Shown: positions 1-10,592, counted from the first letter of the stretch. The stretch is 64,000 nt of DNA from Geodermatophilus marinus (GCF_003428645.1 NZ_QVQH01000003.1:275625-339624); one strand, 5' to 3'. Numbers and translations: made by a program. The notes: generated by a model not told the origin, from the letters alone.

Positions 1-1
1 G

Positions 2-298
2 CAGGTGCCCTACCTGCGCGACGTCGCGCTCCGGCTGCGGTCACGGGGCATCCGGGTGGAGGTCGACGACTCCGACGACCGCATGCAGAAGAAGATCCGC
101 ACGGCCAGCAAACAGCGCGTGCCGTTCGTCCTCATCGCCGGGGCCACGGACGCCGAGGCCGGCGCGGTGTCCTTCCGGTTCCGCGACGGCAGCCAGCACA
201 ACGGCGTCCCCGTGGCCGACGCCGTCGATGCGGTGGCGCGCTGGGTGGCGGCGCGGCACAACACCGATCCCACCGCCGAGGCGCTGGGGGCGCGATGA
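2..298 (+). CDS. thrS: Threonyl-tRNA synthetase, C-terminal fragment
   Basis: The window opens inside this gene; the last 98 residues are present. They match the class IIa anticodon-binding domain: a strand-helix start ([12 protein letters not shown]), the [17 protein letters not shown] segment and a [16 protein letters not shown] strand pair typical of actinobacterial ThrRS. The full enzyme charges tRNA-Thr in the cytoplasm; the catalytic core and editing domain lie upstream of the window. The TGA stop overlaps the ATG of the HIT gene, so thrS probably heads or belongs to the PIM-synthesis run that follows. The family assignment rests on this C-terminal domain only. Confidence 0.88.
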   Translation, partial: QVPYLRDVALRLRSRGIRVEVDDSDDRMQKKIRTASKQRVPFVLIAGATDAEAGAVSFRFRDGSQHNGVPVADAVDAVARWVAARHNTDPTAEALGAR

Positions 299-873
299 CC
301 GGGCCGGGGGAGAGCTACCGCGTCGAGGTCCCCAGCGACGACGGGGGCCCGGCCGCGGTCTTCGAGCACCTGTGGACGCCGTACCGGATGGCCTACATCC
401 GGGGGGAGAACAAGCCCACGGGGGTCCACGACTGCCCGTTCTGCCTCATCCCTCGGATGGACGACGAGGAGGGCCTGGTCGTCGCGCGTGGCCGGCGGGT
501 GTTCGCCGTCCTCAACCTGTACCCGTACAACGCCGGCCACGTGATGCTGGTCCCGTACCGGCACGTGCCCGACTACACCGACCTGACCACCGACGAGGTC
601 GCCGAGCTCGGCGAGTTCACCCAGACCGCCATGCGGGTGGTCCGGGCGGTCTCGGGGGCCCACGGCTTCAACATCGGGATGAACCAGGGGTCGGTCGCCG
701 GCGCCGGGATCGCCGACCACCTGCACCAGCACGCCGTGCCCCGGTGGGGCGGCGACACGAACTTCATGCCGGTCATCGGCCTGACCCGGGTGCTGCCGCA
801 GGTGCTCCGGGAGACGCGGGCGCTGCTCGCCGCCTCCTGGCCGTCCGGCGACGGGCCGGCGCGGGGGGTCTGA
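295..873 (+). CDS. HIT-family hydrolase or AP4A phosphorylase-like protein
   Basis: A 192-residue cytoplasmic protein. The histidine triad HLHQHAVPR is near residues 142-150 and the conserved [18 protein letters not shown] strand-helix near residue 80. A CPFC pair near residue 47 could bind zinc. HIT proteins hydrolyse or transfer nucleotidyl groups (AP4A, AMP-lysine and similar). This subgroup is the one found next to thrS and pgsA in actinomycetes, where the substrate is usually given as diadenosine polyphosphates; the true substrate is not shown by the sequence. The ATG overlaps the thrS stop by 4 bp, and pgsA starts 1 nt after its own stop. Confidence 0.88.
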   Translation: MTGPGESYRVEVPSDDGGPAAVFEHLWTPYRMAYIRGENKPTGVHDCPFCLIPRMDDEEGLVVARGRRVFAVLNLYPYNAGHVMLVPYRHVPDYTDLTTDEVAELGEFTQTAMRVVRAVSGAHGFNIGMNQGSVAGAGIADHLHQHAVPRWGGDTNFMPVIGLTRVLPQVLRETRALLAASWPSGDGPARGV

Positions 874-874
874 C

Positions 875-1522
875 GTGCTCGGCGGCAACGCGCGCGCCGC
901 GGTCGGCCGGTTCTGGGCGCCCGTGGCCGCCCGGCTGCTGCGCCTGGGCGTCACGGCCGACACCGTGACCGTCACCGGGACCCTCGGTGCCGTCGCCGGG
1001 TCGGTGCTGCTCATCGCCACCGGCCGGCTGTTCTGGGGCGCCTTCACCGTGACCCTGTTCGTGCTGCTGGACATGCTCGACGGCGCGCTGGCCCGGGCCC
1101 AGGGTGGGGGGTCGCTGTTCGGCGCGGTGCTCGACTCCACCGGCGACCGGGCCGCCGACGCCGCCGTCTTCGGCGCGCTGGTCTGGTGGTTCTCGGGCGC
1201 GGGGGACGACCGGCTGCTGGTGCTCCTGGCGCTGCTGTGCCTCGTGCTGGGCGTGCTCACCTCCTACGTGAAGGCCCGCGCCGAGGGGCTCGGCCTGACC
1301 TGCGACGTCGGTGTCGTCGAGCGGACCGAGCGGCTCATCCTCGTGCTCACCGGCACCGGCTTCGCCGGCCTCGGCATCCCCTACGCCCTGCACGTCGCGC
1401 TGGGCCTGCTGCTCGTCGGCAGCGCGGTCACCGTCGGCCAGCGGTTCGCCGCCGTCCGCCGCCAGTCGCGCGGCCGGCCCCTGCCGACCGCGCCCTCGCC
1501 CCCGCCGGGCAGCCCGACGTGA
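875..1522 (+). CDS. pgsA: Phosphatidylinositol phosphate synthase (CDP-alcohol phosphatidyltransferase)
   Basis: A 215-residue membrane enzyme predicted to join CDP-diacylglycerol and inositol phosphate, the first step to PI and PI mannosides. The full CDP-alcohol phosphatidyltransferase signature is present: D66, D69-G70, A73-R74, G83, D87 and D91. Hydrophobic segments at about 30-65, 95-125 and 145-180 fit a six-helix topology. The assignment as PIP synthase, rather than PG or cardiolipin synthase, rests on the neighbours: a PIM acyltransferase and PimA follow with overlapping ends. Start GTG 875; the Pro-rich C-terminal tail is variable in the family. Confidence 0.9.
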   Translation: MLGGNARAAVGRFWAPVAARLLRLGVTADTVTVTGTLGAVAGSVLLIATGRLFWGAFTVTLFVLLDMLDGALARAQGGGSLFGAVLDSTGDRAADAAVFGALVWWFSGAGDDRLLVLLALLCLVLGVLTSYVKARAEGLGLTCDVGVVERTERLILVLTGTGFAGLGIPYALHVALGLLLVGSAVTVGQRFAAVRRQSRGRPLPTAPSPPPGSPT

Positions 1523-2502
1523 GGGGGCCGGCGTCCCCGCCGGCCGCTCCGGCGCCGGTGCTGCCCGTCCCGGCGCCCGGGCGGCGCGCCCGCGCGTCGG
1601 CGCGGCTGACCGACCTGGGCTACGCCGCCGGCTGGCGCGCCGTCCGGCTGCTCCCCGAGCCGGTGGCGGTCGCGGCGTTCGACGCCGGCGCCCGCTGGGC
1701 GGCCGCACGGGACGGCCGGGCGGTGCGCCAGCTGCGCGCCAACCTGCGGGTGGTCACCGGCGGCCGGCTGGACGACGCCGCCCTCGACGACCTCACCCTC
1801 CGGGGGCTGCGGTCCTACGCCCGCTACTGGCAGGAGGCCTTCCGGCTGCCCTCGCTGGGCCCCGCGCGGATCCTCCGCGACACGGTCGCCACGGGCGTCG
1901 AGCACTTCGAGGCCGCCCGGGCCGCCGGCCGCCCCGTCGTCGTGGCCCTGCCGCACAGCGGCAACTGGGACGCCGCCGGCGTGTGGTTCGTCGACTGGCT
2001 CGGCGGGCCGTTCATGACCGTGGCCGAGCGGCTGCAGCCGGAGTCCCTCTACCGCCGGTTCCTGGCCTACCGCGAGTCGCTGGGCATGCGGGTGACCCCG
2101 CTCACGGGCGGCCCGCGGCCCGGTTCCGCGGTGCTGCAGGAGTGGCTGGGCGCCGGCCGGTCGGTGTGCCTGCTGGTGGACCGCGACCTCTCCGCGGGCG
2201 GGGTGCCGGTCCGCTTCTTCGGCCACGGCACCACGATGCCCGGCGGACCGGCGTTGCTGGCCGCGCGCACCGGGGCCGCGCTGCACCCGGCCGTCTGCCA
2301 GTTCGACGGCCGCGGCTGGCGCTTCGTGGTCCACCCCGAGGTCCCGGTCGCCGGAGCGGGCCGGCTGCGCGACCGGGTCGCCCGGGCCACCCAGGACGTC
2401 GCGGACGCCTTCGCGGCGACGATCGCCCGGCGGCCCGAGGACTGGCACGTGCCGGGCCGGATCTGGGCCGACGTCCCGCCGGACCCCGCGGGGCGCCGCT
2501 GA
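1519..2502 (+). CDS. Phosphatidylinositol mannoside acyltransferase (lauroyl acyltransferase family)
   Basis: A 327-residue peripheral membrane enzyme of the HtrB/LpxL superfamily, probably acylating the mannose of PIM1 or PIM2 (PatA role in mycobacteria). The catalytic HxxxxD motif is HSGNWD near residue 138, followed by a GGPFMTVAERLQPESLY segment and a VDRDLSAGGVPVRFFG block typical of the family. The first 30 residues are Pro/Ala-rich and likely disordered. GTG 1519 overlaps the pgsA stop by 4 bp, and its TGA overlaps the pimA ATG, giving a tightly coupled PIM cassette. The acyl donor and acceptor are inferred from context. Confidence 0.88.
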   Translation: MRGPASPPAAPAPVLPVPAPGRRARASARLTDLGYAAGWRAVRLLPEPVAVAAFDAGARWAAARDGRAVRQLRANLRVVTGGRLDDAALDDLTLRGLRSYARYWQEAFRLPSLGPARILRDTVATGVEHFEAARAAGRPVVVALPHSGNWDAAGVWFVDWLGGPFMTVAERLQPESLYRRFLAYRESLGMRVTPLTGGPRPGSAVLQEWLGAGRSVCLLVDRDLSAGGVPVRFFGHGTTMPGGPALLAARTGAALHPAVCQFDGRGWRFVVHPEVPVAGAGRLRDRVARATQDVADAFAATIARRPEDWHVPGRIWADVPPDPAGRR

Positions 2503-3728
2503 TGCGCATCGGCCTGGTCTGCCCCTACCAGTGGGACGTCCCCGGCGGCGTGCAGTACCACGTCCGCGACCTCGCCGAGACGCTGCGCGGGATGGGGCAC
2601 CACGTGGAGGTGCTCACCCCGGCCGAGCGCGAGGAGTCCCTGCCGCCGCAGCACGTCACGTGGGCGGGGCGGACCGTCCCCATCCCGTACAACGGCTCGA
2701 TGGCCAGCGTGCAGTTCGGCCCGGTGTCGGCCACGCGGGTGCGCCGGTGGCTGCGCGAGGGGCACTTCGACGTCGTGCACGTGCACGACCCGGCCCCGCC
2801 GTCGATCGGCCTGCTGGTCTGCATGATCGCCGACGGGCCGATCGTGGCCACCTTCCACGCCGCCACCACCCGCTCGAAGTGGCTGGCCGCGTGGGGGCCG
2901 GTGATCCGGCCGTGGCTGGAGAAGATCAGCGGCCGGATCGCGGTCTCCGACTTCGCCCGGCGGGTGCAGGTCGAGCACCTCGGCGGCGACGCGGTGATCA
3001 TCCCCAACGGCGTGCACGTCGCCGCCTTCGCCTCCGGGCCGACGCTGCCGGGCCACGCGCGCGGCGTCGACGGGCCGACCATCGGCTTCCTCGGCCGCTA
3101 CGACGAGCCGCGCAAGGGCCTCCCGGTCCTGCTGGAGGCCGTGCCGGCCGTCGTCCGGCGGCACCCCGGCGCCCGGCTGCTCATCGCCGGCCGGGGGGAC
3201 CCCGACGAGGTGCGCGACCTCGTCCCCGCCGACCTGCGCCCGCACGTCGCGCTGCTCGGCGAGCTCAGCGAGGCGGACAAGGCGGCGTTCCTGCGCTCGG
3301 TCGACGTCTACTGCGCGCCCAACCTGCTGGGGGAGTCCTTCGGGATCATCCTCATCGAGGCCCTCGCCGCGGGGGCCCCGATCGTCGCCAGCGACCTCGA
3401 CGCCTTCGCCCGGGTGCTCGAGGACGGCGCGGCCGGCGTGCTGGTCCGCCGGGGGGACCCGCGGGCGCTGGCCCAGGCGCTGGGCGACCTGCTGGCCGAC
3501 CCGGCGCGGCGGACCGCCCTCACCGCGACCGGGGCCCGGGTGGCCGCCGGGTACGACTGGTCGGTGATCGCGCGGCGGGTGCTGGCGGTGTACGAGACCG
3601 TCGTCCTCCCTGGGGCCGGGGCGGTCACCGCCACGGGGGACGGCGCGCTGCCGGGCCTGACCGCCGACGACGACGAACCCGCGACGGCCCGCGCGCGGGC
3701 GGCACTGCGCCGGTGGGTGGACCGCTAG
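2502..3728 (+). CDS. pimA: Phosphatidylinositol alpha-mannosyltransferase PimA
   Basis: A 408-residue GT-B, GT4-family glycosyltransferase that moves mannose from GDP-mannose to phosphatidylinositol on the cytoplasmic face of the membrane. The N-terminal GGVQYHVRDLAETL loop is the typical acceptor-side glycine motif; HVHDP is near residue 90; the EX7E donor-site motif is ESFGIILIE near residue 278. ATG 2502 overlaps the previous stop (TGATG). The C-terminal 30 residues are an acidic, Ala-rich tail. The TAG stop (3726-3728) is also the first half of a -10-like TAGCCT for the next gene. Confidence 0.93.
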   Translation: MRIGLVCPYQWDVPGGVQYHVRDLAETLRGMGHHVEVLTPAEREESLPPQHVTWAGRTVPIPYNGSMASVQFGPVSATRVRRWLREGHFDVVHVHDPAPPSIGLLVCMIADGPIVATFHAATTRSKWLAAWGPVIRPWLEKISGRIAVSDFARRVQVEHLGGDAVIIPNGVHVAAFASGPTLPGHARGVDGPTIGFLGRYDEPRKGLPVLLEAVPAVVRRHPGARLLIAGRGDPDEVRDLVPADLRPHVALLGELSEADKAAFLRSVDVYCAPNLLGESFGIILIEALAAGAPIVASDLDAFARVLEDGAAGVLVRRGDPRALAQALGDLLADPARRTALTATGARVAAGYDWSVIARRVLAVYETVVLPGAGAVTATGDGALPGLTADDDEPATARARAALRRWVDR

Positions 3729-3731
3729 CCT
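3726..3731 (+). promoter_or_regulatory. -10 element of a probable leaderless promoter
   Basis: TAGCCT fits the actinobacterial TANNNT -10 pattern and ends 8 nt before the GTG start at 3740, where a transcript would begin with or near the start codon. No Shine-Dalgarno is visible in between. The first three bases are the pimA stop codon. No clear -35 is seen. Confidence 0.4.
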
Positions 3732-3739
3732 GAGCCGTC

Positions 3740-4282
3740 GTGACGACCGACGCCTGGCTGCTGCTCGCCGCCCTGGTCGTCGTCCTCCTGGCCGCCTGGA
3801 CGACCTGGACGCTGACCCGGCTGCGCCGCCTCGAGGCGCGGGTGGACCGCGCCTGGACCGCGCTGGACTCCCAGCTGGCCCGGCGCAGCGCGCTGGCCGC
3901 CGAGCTCGCCCGCGACCACGCGGCGGCGCTCGGGGAGGAGCGGGCCGCCCGGCTGGCCGCGGCCGCGGCCGCGGCCCGCCGCCCGCGCAGCGGGGACCGC
4001 GAGCTGGCCGAGAACGCGCTGGGTCGCCGGCTGCGGGAGCTCCCGCCGGACCTCGCGGTGCCGGCCGCGCTCCGGGCCGACCTGGCGGGCACCGCCACCC
4101 GCATCGGGCTGGCCCGCCGCTTCTACAACGATGCCGTCCGCGACACCCACCTGCTGCGGCAGCGCCGGCTGCCCTGGCTGATGCGGCTGCACGCCTCGCG
4201 GCCGTTGCCGCGCTTCTTCGACATCGAGGACGGCCTGGAGGAGGTCACCAGCGCCACCGGCGCCGGGCGGTCCCGCGCCTGA
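3740..4282 (+). CDS. LemA-like membrane-anchored protein
   Basis: A 180-residue protein with one N-terminal membrane helix (about residues 6-24) and a long helical, Ala/Arg-rich remainder. The segment RLEARVDRAWTALDSQLARR after the helix and RRFYNDAVRDT near residue 132 resemble the LemA family, whose members are membrane proteins with a four-helix bundle and no settled function. It follows pimA by 11 nt and is also served by its own candidate -10. Homology is inferred from these two motifs only; a function cannot be given. Confidence 0.65.
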   Translation: MTTDAWLLLAALVVVLLAAWTTWTLTRLRRLEARVDRAWTALDSQLARRSALAAELARDHAAALGEERAARLAAAAAAARRPRSGDRELAENALGRRLRELPPDLAVPAALRADLAGTATRIGLARRFYNDAVRDTHLLRQRRLPWLMRLHASRPLPRFFDIEDGLEEVTSATGAGRSRA

Positions 4283-4289
4283 CCGGCCG

Positions 4290-4295
4290 TACCAT
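4290..4295 (+). promoter_or_regulatory. Candidate -10 for pdxS
   Basis: TACCAT lies 35 nt upstream of the pdxS GTG in the 48-bp gap after the LemA-like gene. A GAGGCA sequence about 10 nt before the start could be the ribosome site. No convincing -35 element is seen. Confidence 0.35.
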
Positions 4296-4330
4296 CGCGG
4301 GCACCCACCCCCGACCCGAGGCAGCGAGCA

Positions 4331-5254
<924 letters not shown>

Positions 5255-5264
5255 GAGCGACCCG

Positions 5265-6404
5265 GTGACCGCGCAGCAGGAGCGGACGGCGGCCCGCCCG
5301 GCCGGTGCCCGGCCACCCGCGGGCCGGCGCATCGGCGGGGTCGACCTCGCCCGCGGCCTGGCCGTCCTGGGCATGTTCGGCGCCCACATGGGGGTCGGCC
5401 GGCTCACCGAGCTCTCCTGGTCGCCGGGGACCTGGCCGGCCGTCGTCGACGGGCGGCCCTCCATCCTGTTCGCCGTCCTGGCCGGGCTGTCGGTCGCGCT
5501 CATCTCGGGCCGGGACCGGCCCGTGACCGGCGACGACCTGGTCCGGGCGCGGCTGCGGGTGCTGGTGCGGGCGGCGTGGGTCTTCCTGATCGGCGGCCTG
5601 CTCGAGCTGCTCGACACCTTCGTCGCGGTCATCCTCGTCGTCTACGCGGTGCTGTTCGTGCTCGCCGTGCCGTTCCTCCGCTGGCCGCCGGCCCGGCTGT
5701 TCGGGCTGGCCGCCGTGCTGGCCGTCGTGACGCCGGTGGCCGACCTGCTGCTCGGCCAGTGGGTGACCGAGAACGCCGACGCCGACCAGCCCTTCGCCCA
5801 GCTGGTGCTCACGGGGACCTACCCGGCGCTCATCTGGTGGACCTTCGTGCTGGTGGGCCTCGGGGTGGGCCGCCTGGACCTGGCCGCGCCGCGGACCCGC
5901 GCCCGGCTGGTGCTCGCCGGCGTCGCGCTCGCCCTCACCGGCTACAGCGGGGGGCGGATGACCACCCTGGCGCTGGCCGGCGGGCAGCCCTCGGCCGGCC
6001 CGGAGGACGGGTTCGACGCCCTGGGCGAGTGGGACCCCGCCTGGCTCAGCGGCGCGGCACCGCACAGCGGGACGCCGTTCGAGGTGGTCGGCTCGACCGG
6101 CGTGGCGCTCGCGGTCCTCGGCGTGTTCCTCGTGCTGGCCGACCTCCTGCCGCGGCTGGTGTACCCCCTGGCGTCGGTGGGTGCGCTGGCGCTCACCGTC
6201 TACAGCGCGCACCTCGTCGCCCTCGCGTGGCTGGACCCCGGGTTCCCCGCCGGGACCGGCCTGTGGCTGTGGTTCTGCGCGGTGGCGGTGGTCGGGGCCA
6301 CCGCCTGGCGGCTGATCCTGGGCCCCGGTCCGCTGGAGCTGCTGCTCACCTGGAGCTCCACGCGGGCGGCCGGCGGCCGCGCCCCGGCGGGCGCCGTCCC
6401 GTAG
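5265..6404 (+). CDS. Polytopic membrane protein, DUF418/DUF1624 (acyltransferase-like)
   Basis: A 379-residue integral membrane protein with about ten hydrophobic segments. The N-terminal [21 protein letters not shown] is the typical opening of DUF418 and heparan-alpha-glucosaminide acetyltransferase-like (DUF1624) proteins, with a [10 protein letters not shown] segment near residue 315. Such proteins are thought to move acyl groups across the membrane, but no substrate can be inferred here. The gene starts 10 nt after pdxS and is probably co-transcribed with it. Its TAG stop is followed by a 15-bp tandem repeat. It has no evident link to PLP synthesis. Confidence 0.75.
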   Translation: MTAQQERTAARPAGARPPAGRRIGGVDLARGLAVLGMFGAHMGVGRLTELSWSPGTWPAVVDGRPSILFAVLAGLSVALISGRDRPVTGDDLVRARLRVLVRAAWVFLIGGLLELLDTFVAVILVVYAVLFVLAVPFLRWPPARLFGLAAVLAVVTPVADLLLGQWVTENADADQPFAQLVLTGTYPALIWWTFVLVGLGVGRLDLAAPRTRARLVLAGVALALTGYSGGRMTTLALAGGQPSAGPEDGFDALGEWDPAWLSGAAPHSGTPFEVVGSTGVALAVLGVFLVLADLLPRLVYPLASVGALALTVYSAHLVALAWLDPGFPAGTGLWLWFCAVAVVGATAWRLILGPGPLELLLTWSSTRAAGGRAPAGAVP

Positions 6405-6405
6405 G

Positions 6406-6450
6406 CCGGCGCCTCGTGGACCGGCGCCCCGTGGACCGGCGCCCCGTGGA
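6406..6450 (+). repeat. Three tandem 15-bp units before pdxT
   Basis: Three head-to-tail units of CCGGCGCCYCGTGGA start 1 nt after the stop codon of the membrane-protein gene. The first unit differs from the other two by one base; a decayed fourth unit (CCGGCCCTCGTAGAT) runs into the pdxT -10 element. The repeat occupies the position where a -35 region would lie. Confidence 0.85.
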
Positions 6451-6460
6451 CCGGCCCTCG

Positions 6461-6466
6461 TAGATT
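6461..6466 (+). promoter_or_regulatory. -10 element of a probable leaderless pdxT promoter
   Basis: TAGATT ends 8 nt before the GTG of pdxT at 6475, and no Shine-Dalgarno is present in the intervening GGTCCCTC. This fits the spacing of actinobacterial leaderless transcripts. Confidence 0.5.
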
Positions 6467-6474
6467 GGTCCCTC

Positions 6475-7128
6475 GTGCTGAGGGATCCGGTGGTGGGCGT
6501 GCTGGCGCTGCAGGGCGACGTCAGGGAGCACCTCGCCGCCCTCCGCGAGCAGGGCGCGCGAGCCGTGCCGGTGCGCCGGCCCGACGAGCTCGCCGCCGTC
6601 GACGGGCTGGTGCTGCCCGGCGGGGAGTCCACGACGATCGCCAAGCTCGCGGCCCGCACCGGGCTGCTGGACCCCCTGCGCGACGCGGTCGCGGCCGGGC
6701 TGCCGGTGTACGGCTCCTGCGCCGGCATGATCCTGCTGGCCGACCGGCTGCTCGACGCCCCCGCCGACCAGGTCACCGTCGGCGGGCTGGACGTCACCGT
6801 CCGGCGCAACGCCTTCGGCCGCCAGGTCGACTCGTTCGAGGCCGACCTGGGGCTCGACGGCCTGCCCGGTGGGCCGCTCCGGGCGGTCTTCATCCGTGCG
6901 CCCTGGGTCGAGCAGGCCGGTCCGGGGGTGCAGGTCCTCGCGCGGGTCGTGGGCGGACCGGCCGACGGTAGGATCGTCGCCGTGCGCCAGGGTGACCTGG
7001 TGGCCACCAGCTTCCACCCGGAACTCACCGGGGACCGCCGGGTGCACGCGCTGTTCGTGCAGATCGTCAGATCCCACCTGGCCGAGAGGGCCGGCGTGCA
7101 CGCCGGGAACGAGGAGGTGCCAGCGTGA
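6475..7128 (+). CDS. pdxT: Pyridoxal 5'-phosphate synthase glutaminase subunit PdxT
   Basis: A 217-residue class I glutamine amidotransferase that feeds ammonia to PdxS. The oxyanion/glutamine site GGESTT is near residue 46, the nucleophile Cys lies in YGSCAGMI near residue 81, and the catalytic His and Glu are in SFHPELT near residue 180. GTG 6475 is chosen because [14 protein letters not shown] is the family start and the -10 sits just before it. The C-terminal 20 residues are a variable tail. The stop overlaps the GTG of a short repeat-derived reading frame leading into yebC. Confidence 0.94.
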   Translation: MLRDPVVGVLALQGDVREHLAALREQGARAVPVRRPDELAAVDGLVLPGGESTTIAKLAARTGLLDPLRDAVAAGLPVYGSCAGMILLADRLLDAPADQVTVGGLDVTVRRNAFGRQVDSFEADLGLDGLPGGPLRAVFIRAPWVEQAGPGVQVLARVVGGPADGRIVAVRQGDLVATSFHPELTGDRRVHALFVQIVRSHLAERAGVHAGNEEVPA

Positions 7129-7204
7129 GCGAGCTCGCGAGCTCACCGACGAGCAGAGCAGCGGGGCCGCGAACGCGGCCGACGAGCGCCAGCGAGGAGG
7201 ACTC

Positions 7205-7208
<4 letters not shown>
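7124..7208 (+). repeat. Palindromic intergenic repeat between pdxT and yebC
   Basis: The 76-bp pdxT-yebC gap holds a perfect 14-bp palindrome, GAGCTCGCGAGCTC (7131-7144), and a second hairpin with arms GGCCGCG (7165-7171) and CGCGGCC (7174-7180) around AA. It is spanned by a 27-codon reading frame (GTG 7124 to TGA 7208) that overlaps the pdxT stop and the yebC start by 4 bp each, so it could couple translation across the gap. The Ser/Arg/Thr-rich peptide looks like translated repeat DNA, not a protein. Similar elements at gene borders in related actinomycetes are my recollection, unverified. Confidence 0.55.
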
Positions 7209-7957
<749 letters not shown>

Positions 7958-7961
7958 GGAC

Positions 7962-7989
7962 CGCCCCGCCACGACGGCGGACCGGGGCG
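7962..7989 (+). terminator. Terminator-like hairpin after yebC
   Basis: Arms CGCCCCG (7962-7968) and CGGGGCG (7983-7989) pair perfectly around a 14-nt loop, starting 5 nt after the yebC stop. No T-tract follows. Confidence 0.5.
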
Positions 7990-8051
7990 TCGCCACTGCG
8001 TCCGCGGCACGACGCGGCGTGTTCCGGCGCCCGCGCGTCGGCGGCGCCGGT

Positions 8052-8057
8052 TACCGT
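8052..8057 (+). promoter_or_regulatory. Candidate -10 for the ruv genes
   Basis: TACCGT in GGTTACCGTTG lies 40 nt before the ruvC ATG. A CAGGGGG ribosome site sits about 8 nt before the start codon. No LexA-type SOS box (GAAC-N4-GTTC in actinobacteria) was recognised in the 140-bp gap. Confidence 0.4.
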
Positions 8058-8097
8058 TGCCTCGAACACCAGTTCGGCGACGGCAGGGGGCGCGGCC

Positions 8098-8664
8098 ATG
8101 CGGGTGCTCGGCATCGACCCGGGCCTCACCCGGTGCGGGTGGGGGGTGGTCGACGGCCGCCCCGGCAGCCGGCCGGTGGCCGTGGGGGTGGGCGTCGTCC
8201 GCACCGCCGCGGAGCTGGACCTGGAGCTGCGGTTGCTGGAGCTGCACACGGAGGTGACCGCGCTGCTGCGCGAGCACCGGCCCGACGTGGTGGCCATCGA
8301 GCGGGTGTTCACCCAGAACAACAAGGGCACCGCGACCGGCACCGCCCAGGCGGCGGGGGTGGCCGCCCTCGCCGCCGCGCAGGCCGACCGCCCGGTGGCC
8401 TGGCACACGCCCAGCGAGGTGAAGGCGGCGATCTCCGGGAGCGGCCGGGCCGACAAGGAGCAGGTCACCCTCATGGTCACGCGCGTGCTCGGGCTGGCCT
8501 CGCCACCCAAGCCGGCCGACGCCGCCGACGCGCTGGCACTGGCGGTCTGCCACGCGTGGCGGGGGCCGGCGCAGCAGCGGCTGCGGGTGGCGGCGCTGGC
8601 CGGCGGGATCGGTGCCCCGGTGCGGACCACCACGCTGCCGCGCTGGACTGGAGGACGACGGTGA
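8098..8664 (+). CDS. ruvC: Holliday junction endonuclease RuvC
   Basis: A 188-residue nuclease that cuts Holliday junctions symmetrically as part of the RuvABC resolvasome. All four catalytic acids are visible: D7 ([12 protein letters not shown]), E68 (VVAIERVF) and D141/D144 ([12 protein letters not shown]). The length is normal with a 30-residue C-terminal extension. Start ATG 8098 gives the family N-terminus MRVLGIDPG. The TGA overlaps the ruvA GTG by 4 bp. Confidence 0.96.
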   Translation: MRVLGIDPGLTRCGWGVVDGRPGSRPVAVGVGVVRTAAELDLELRLLELHTEVTALLREHRPDVVAIERVFTQNNKGTATGTAQAAGVAALAAAQADRPVAWHTPSEVKAAISGSGRADKEQVTLMVTRVLGLASPPKPADAADALALAVCHAWRGPAQQRLRVAALAGGIGAPVRTTTLPRWTGGRR

Positions 8665-9302
8665 TCGCGAGCGTGAACGGCCGGGTGGCGGCGGTGTCGC
8701 CGGACGGCGCCGTGGTGGAGGTCGGCGGGGTCGGCCTGGCGGTGCAGTGCACCCCGGGCACGATCGCCCGCCTCCAGGTCGGGGAGCCGGCCCGGCTGGC
8801 CACCAGCCTGGTGGTCCGGGAGGACTCCCTCACCCTCTACGGCTTCGCCGACGACGACGAGCGGCAGCTGTTCGAGCTGCTGCAGACCGCCAACGGGGTC
8901 GGGCCCCGGCTGGCGCAGGCGGTGCTGGCCATCCACCCGCCGCGCGAGGTGCGCCGGGCGGTCTCGACGGGCGACGTGAAGTCGCTCATGCAGGTCCCCG
9001 GGATCGGCAAGAAGGGCGCGGAGCGGCTGATCCTGGAGCTGCGCGACCGGCTCGGCGCCACCACGACCGACACGGCGCTCGACGGGCCGGTCGCGCCGGC
9101 GGGCGGCGCCCCGGTCACCCCGGTGGCGCCCTGGCGGGACCAGCTCACCAGCGCGCTCGTCGGCCTCGGCTGGACCAGCAGGGAGGCCGAGGCCGCGGTC
9201 ACCCAGCTGGCCCCGATCGCCGACGAGCAGGTCGCGGCCACCGGTGCGGTCGAGGTCGCCGTCCTCCTGCGGCAGGCGCTGCGCCTGCTGGGCCGCTCGT
9301 GA
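8661..9302 (+). CDS. ruvA: Holliday junction branch-migration protein RuvA
   Basis: A 213-residue tetrameric DNA-binding protein that targets RuvB to Holliday junctions. It has the N-terminal OB fold ([12 protein letters not shown] ... [12 protein letters not shown]), two helix-hairpin-helix motifs ([15 protein letters not shown] and [16 protein letters not shown]) and a C-terminal three-helix domain that contacts RuvB (about 165-213), joined by a Pro/Ala linker. GTG 8661 overlaps the ruvC stop; ruvB overlaps in the same way. Confidence 0.96.
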   Translation: MIASVNGRVAAVSPDGAVVEVGGVGLAVQCTPGTIARLQVGEPARLATSLVVREDSLTLYGFADDDERQLFELLQTANGVGPRLAQAVLAIHPPREVRRAVSTGDVKSLMQVPGIGKKGAERLILELRDRLGATTTDTALDGPVAPAGGAPVTPVAPWRDQLTSALVGLGWTSREAEAAVTQLAPIADEQVAATGAVEVAVLLRQALRLLGRS

Positions 9303-10426
9303 GCAGCCCCATCGACCGGGGCCTCCCGGCGGCCGAGGCCGGCCCGGGGCGTGGTCGCGACGACGCCGTGGACCCGCGGGCCGGCGACGAGGAGCGGGTG
9401 GTCGAGTCGGCGCTGCGCCCCCACTCGCTGGCCGACTTCATCGGCCAGCCCAAGGTGGCCCGCCAGCTGGACCTCGTGCTGGAGGGCGCCAAACGGCGGG
9501 GCCGGCCGCCGGACCACGTGCTGCTCTCCGGGCCGCCCGGGCTGGGCAAGACCAGCCTCGCGCTCATCATCGGCTCCGAGCTCGGCACCTCGGTGAAGAT
9601 CACCAGCGGCCCGGCGATCGAGCGCTCCGGCGACCTCGCGGCGATGCTGTCCAACCTCGGCCCCGGCGACGTCCTGTTCATCGACGAGATCCACCGCATC
9701 GCCCGGCCCGCCGAGGAGCTGCTGTACATGGCGATGGAGGACTTCCGGGTCGACGTCGTCGTCGGGAAGGGGCCCGGCGCCACCGCCATCCCCCTGGAGA
9801 TCCACCCGTTCACGCTGGTCGGCGCCACGACCCGGGCGGGCCTGCTCACCGGCCCGCTGCGGGACCGCTTCGGCTTCGTCGGCCAGATGGAGTTCTACGA
9901 GCCCGCCGAGCTGCAGCTGGTGCTCGCCCGCAGCGCCGACCTGCTCGGCGTCGAGCTCACCGACGAGGGGTCGGCGGAGATCGCCGGCCGGTCCCGGGGG
10001 ACGCCGCGCATCGCCAACCGGCTGCTGCGGCGGGTGCGCGACTACGCCGAGGTGCGGGCCGACGGGCGGGTGACCCTCGAGGTGGCCCGGGCCGCGCTGG
10101 CGCTCTACGACGTCGACCACCTCGGGCTGGACCGGCTGGACCGCGCGGTCCTGGAGGCCCTGGTCATGCGCTTCGGCGGGGGGCCGGTCGGCGTCGCGAC
10201 GCTGGCCGTCGCGGTGGGGGAGGAGCCGCACACCGTCGAGGAGGTGTGCGAGCCGTTCCTGGTGCGGGCGGGGCTGCTGGCGCGCACGCCCCGCGGGCGG
10301 GTCGCCACCGAGGCGGCGTGGGCGCACCTCGGCCAGCCGCTGCCGCGGGGCGGTGTCCCCCTCGGGCGGGTCACAGCGGACCCGCAGGCCGCAGGGTCGT
10401 CGTCAGAGACGCTCTTCGACGCATAG
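9299..10426 (+). CDS. ruvB: Holliday junction branch-migration ATPase RuvB
   Basis: A 375-residue AAA+ motor that drives branch migration with RuvA. The Walker A lysine is K84 in [10 protein letters not shown], Walker B is LFIDEIHR (D129), sensor 1 is [18 protein letters not shown], and the C-terminal winged helix begins near residue 290. GTG 9299 overlaps the ruvA stop. The first 30 residues are a polar extension relative to the usual start near [10 protein letters not shown]. The TAG stop forms part of a TAGACT that could be a -10 for yajC. Confidence 0.96.
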   Translation: MSSPIDRGLPAAEAGPGRGRDDAVDPRAGDEERVVESALRPHSLADFIGQPKVARQLDLVLEGAKRRGRPPDHVLLSGPPGLGKTSLALIIGSELGTSVKITSGPAIERSGDLAAMLSNLGPGDVLFIDEIHRIARPAEELLYMAMEDFRVDVVVGKGPGATAIPLEIHPFTLVGATTRAGLLTGPLRDRFGFVGQMEFYEPAELQLVLARSADLLGVELTDEGSAEIAGRSRGTPRIANRLLRRVRDYAEVRADGRVTLEVARAALALYDVDHLGLDRLDRAVLEALVMRFGGGPVGVATLAVAVGEEPHTVEEVCEPFLVRAGLLARTPRGRVATEAAWAHLGQPLPRGGVPLGRVTADPQAAGSSSETLFDA

Positions 10427-10429
10427 ACT
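10424..10429 (+). promoter_or_regulatory. Candidate -10 in the ruvB-yajC gap
   Basis: TAGACT overlaps the ruvB stop codon. The 166-bp gap that follows is GC-rich and holds no gene; a transcript starting here would have a leader of about 155 nt before yajC. Weak support, since no -35 is clear. Confidence 0.3.
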
Positions 10430-10592
10430 GTCAGGCGCTGGCGCGCGAACCCGCCCGCGCCGTGGCCGTGCGCCGACCGCCGGCGAGCTCGCCCGGCCGG
10501 ACGTCCGCGTCGCAGCCGACGCACCCGAGCGGTCCCGTCCCGGATCGCACCCACCGCGGGCCCCCGCCGCGCGGTAGAGAGGCACATCAGTC

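Noticed and set aside
10..1260. Long minus-strand reading frame opposite thrS, the HIT gene and pgsA
   Set aside because: It is a composition shadow of genes with clear domains on the plus strand; its protein is low-complexity and has no start signals.
7958..8097. SOS (LexA) box before ruvC
   Set aside because: No GAAC-N4-GTTC type palindrome was found in the gap, only a hairpin and a -10-like element.
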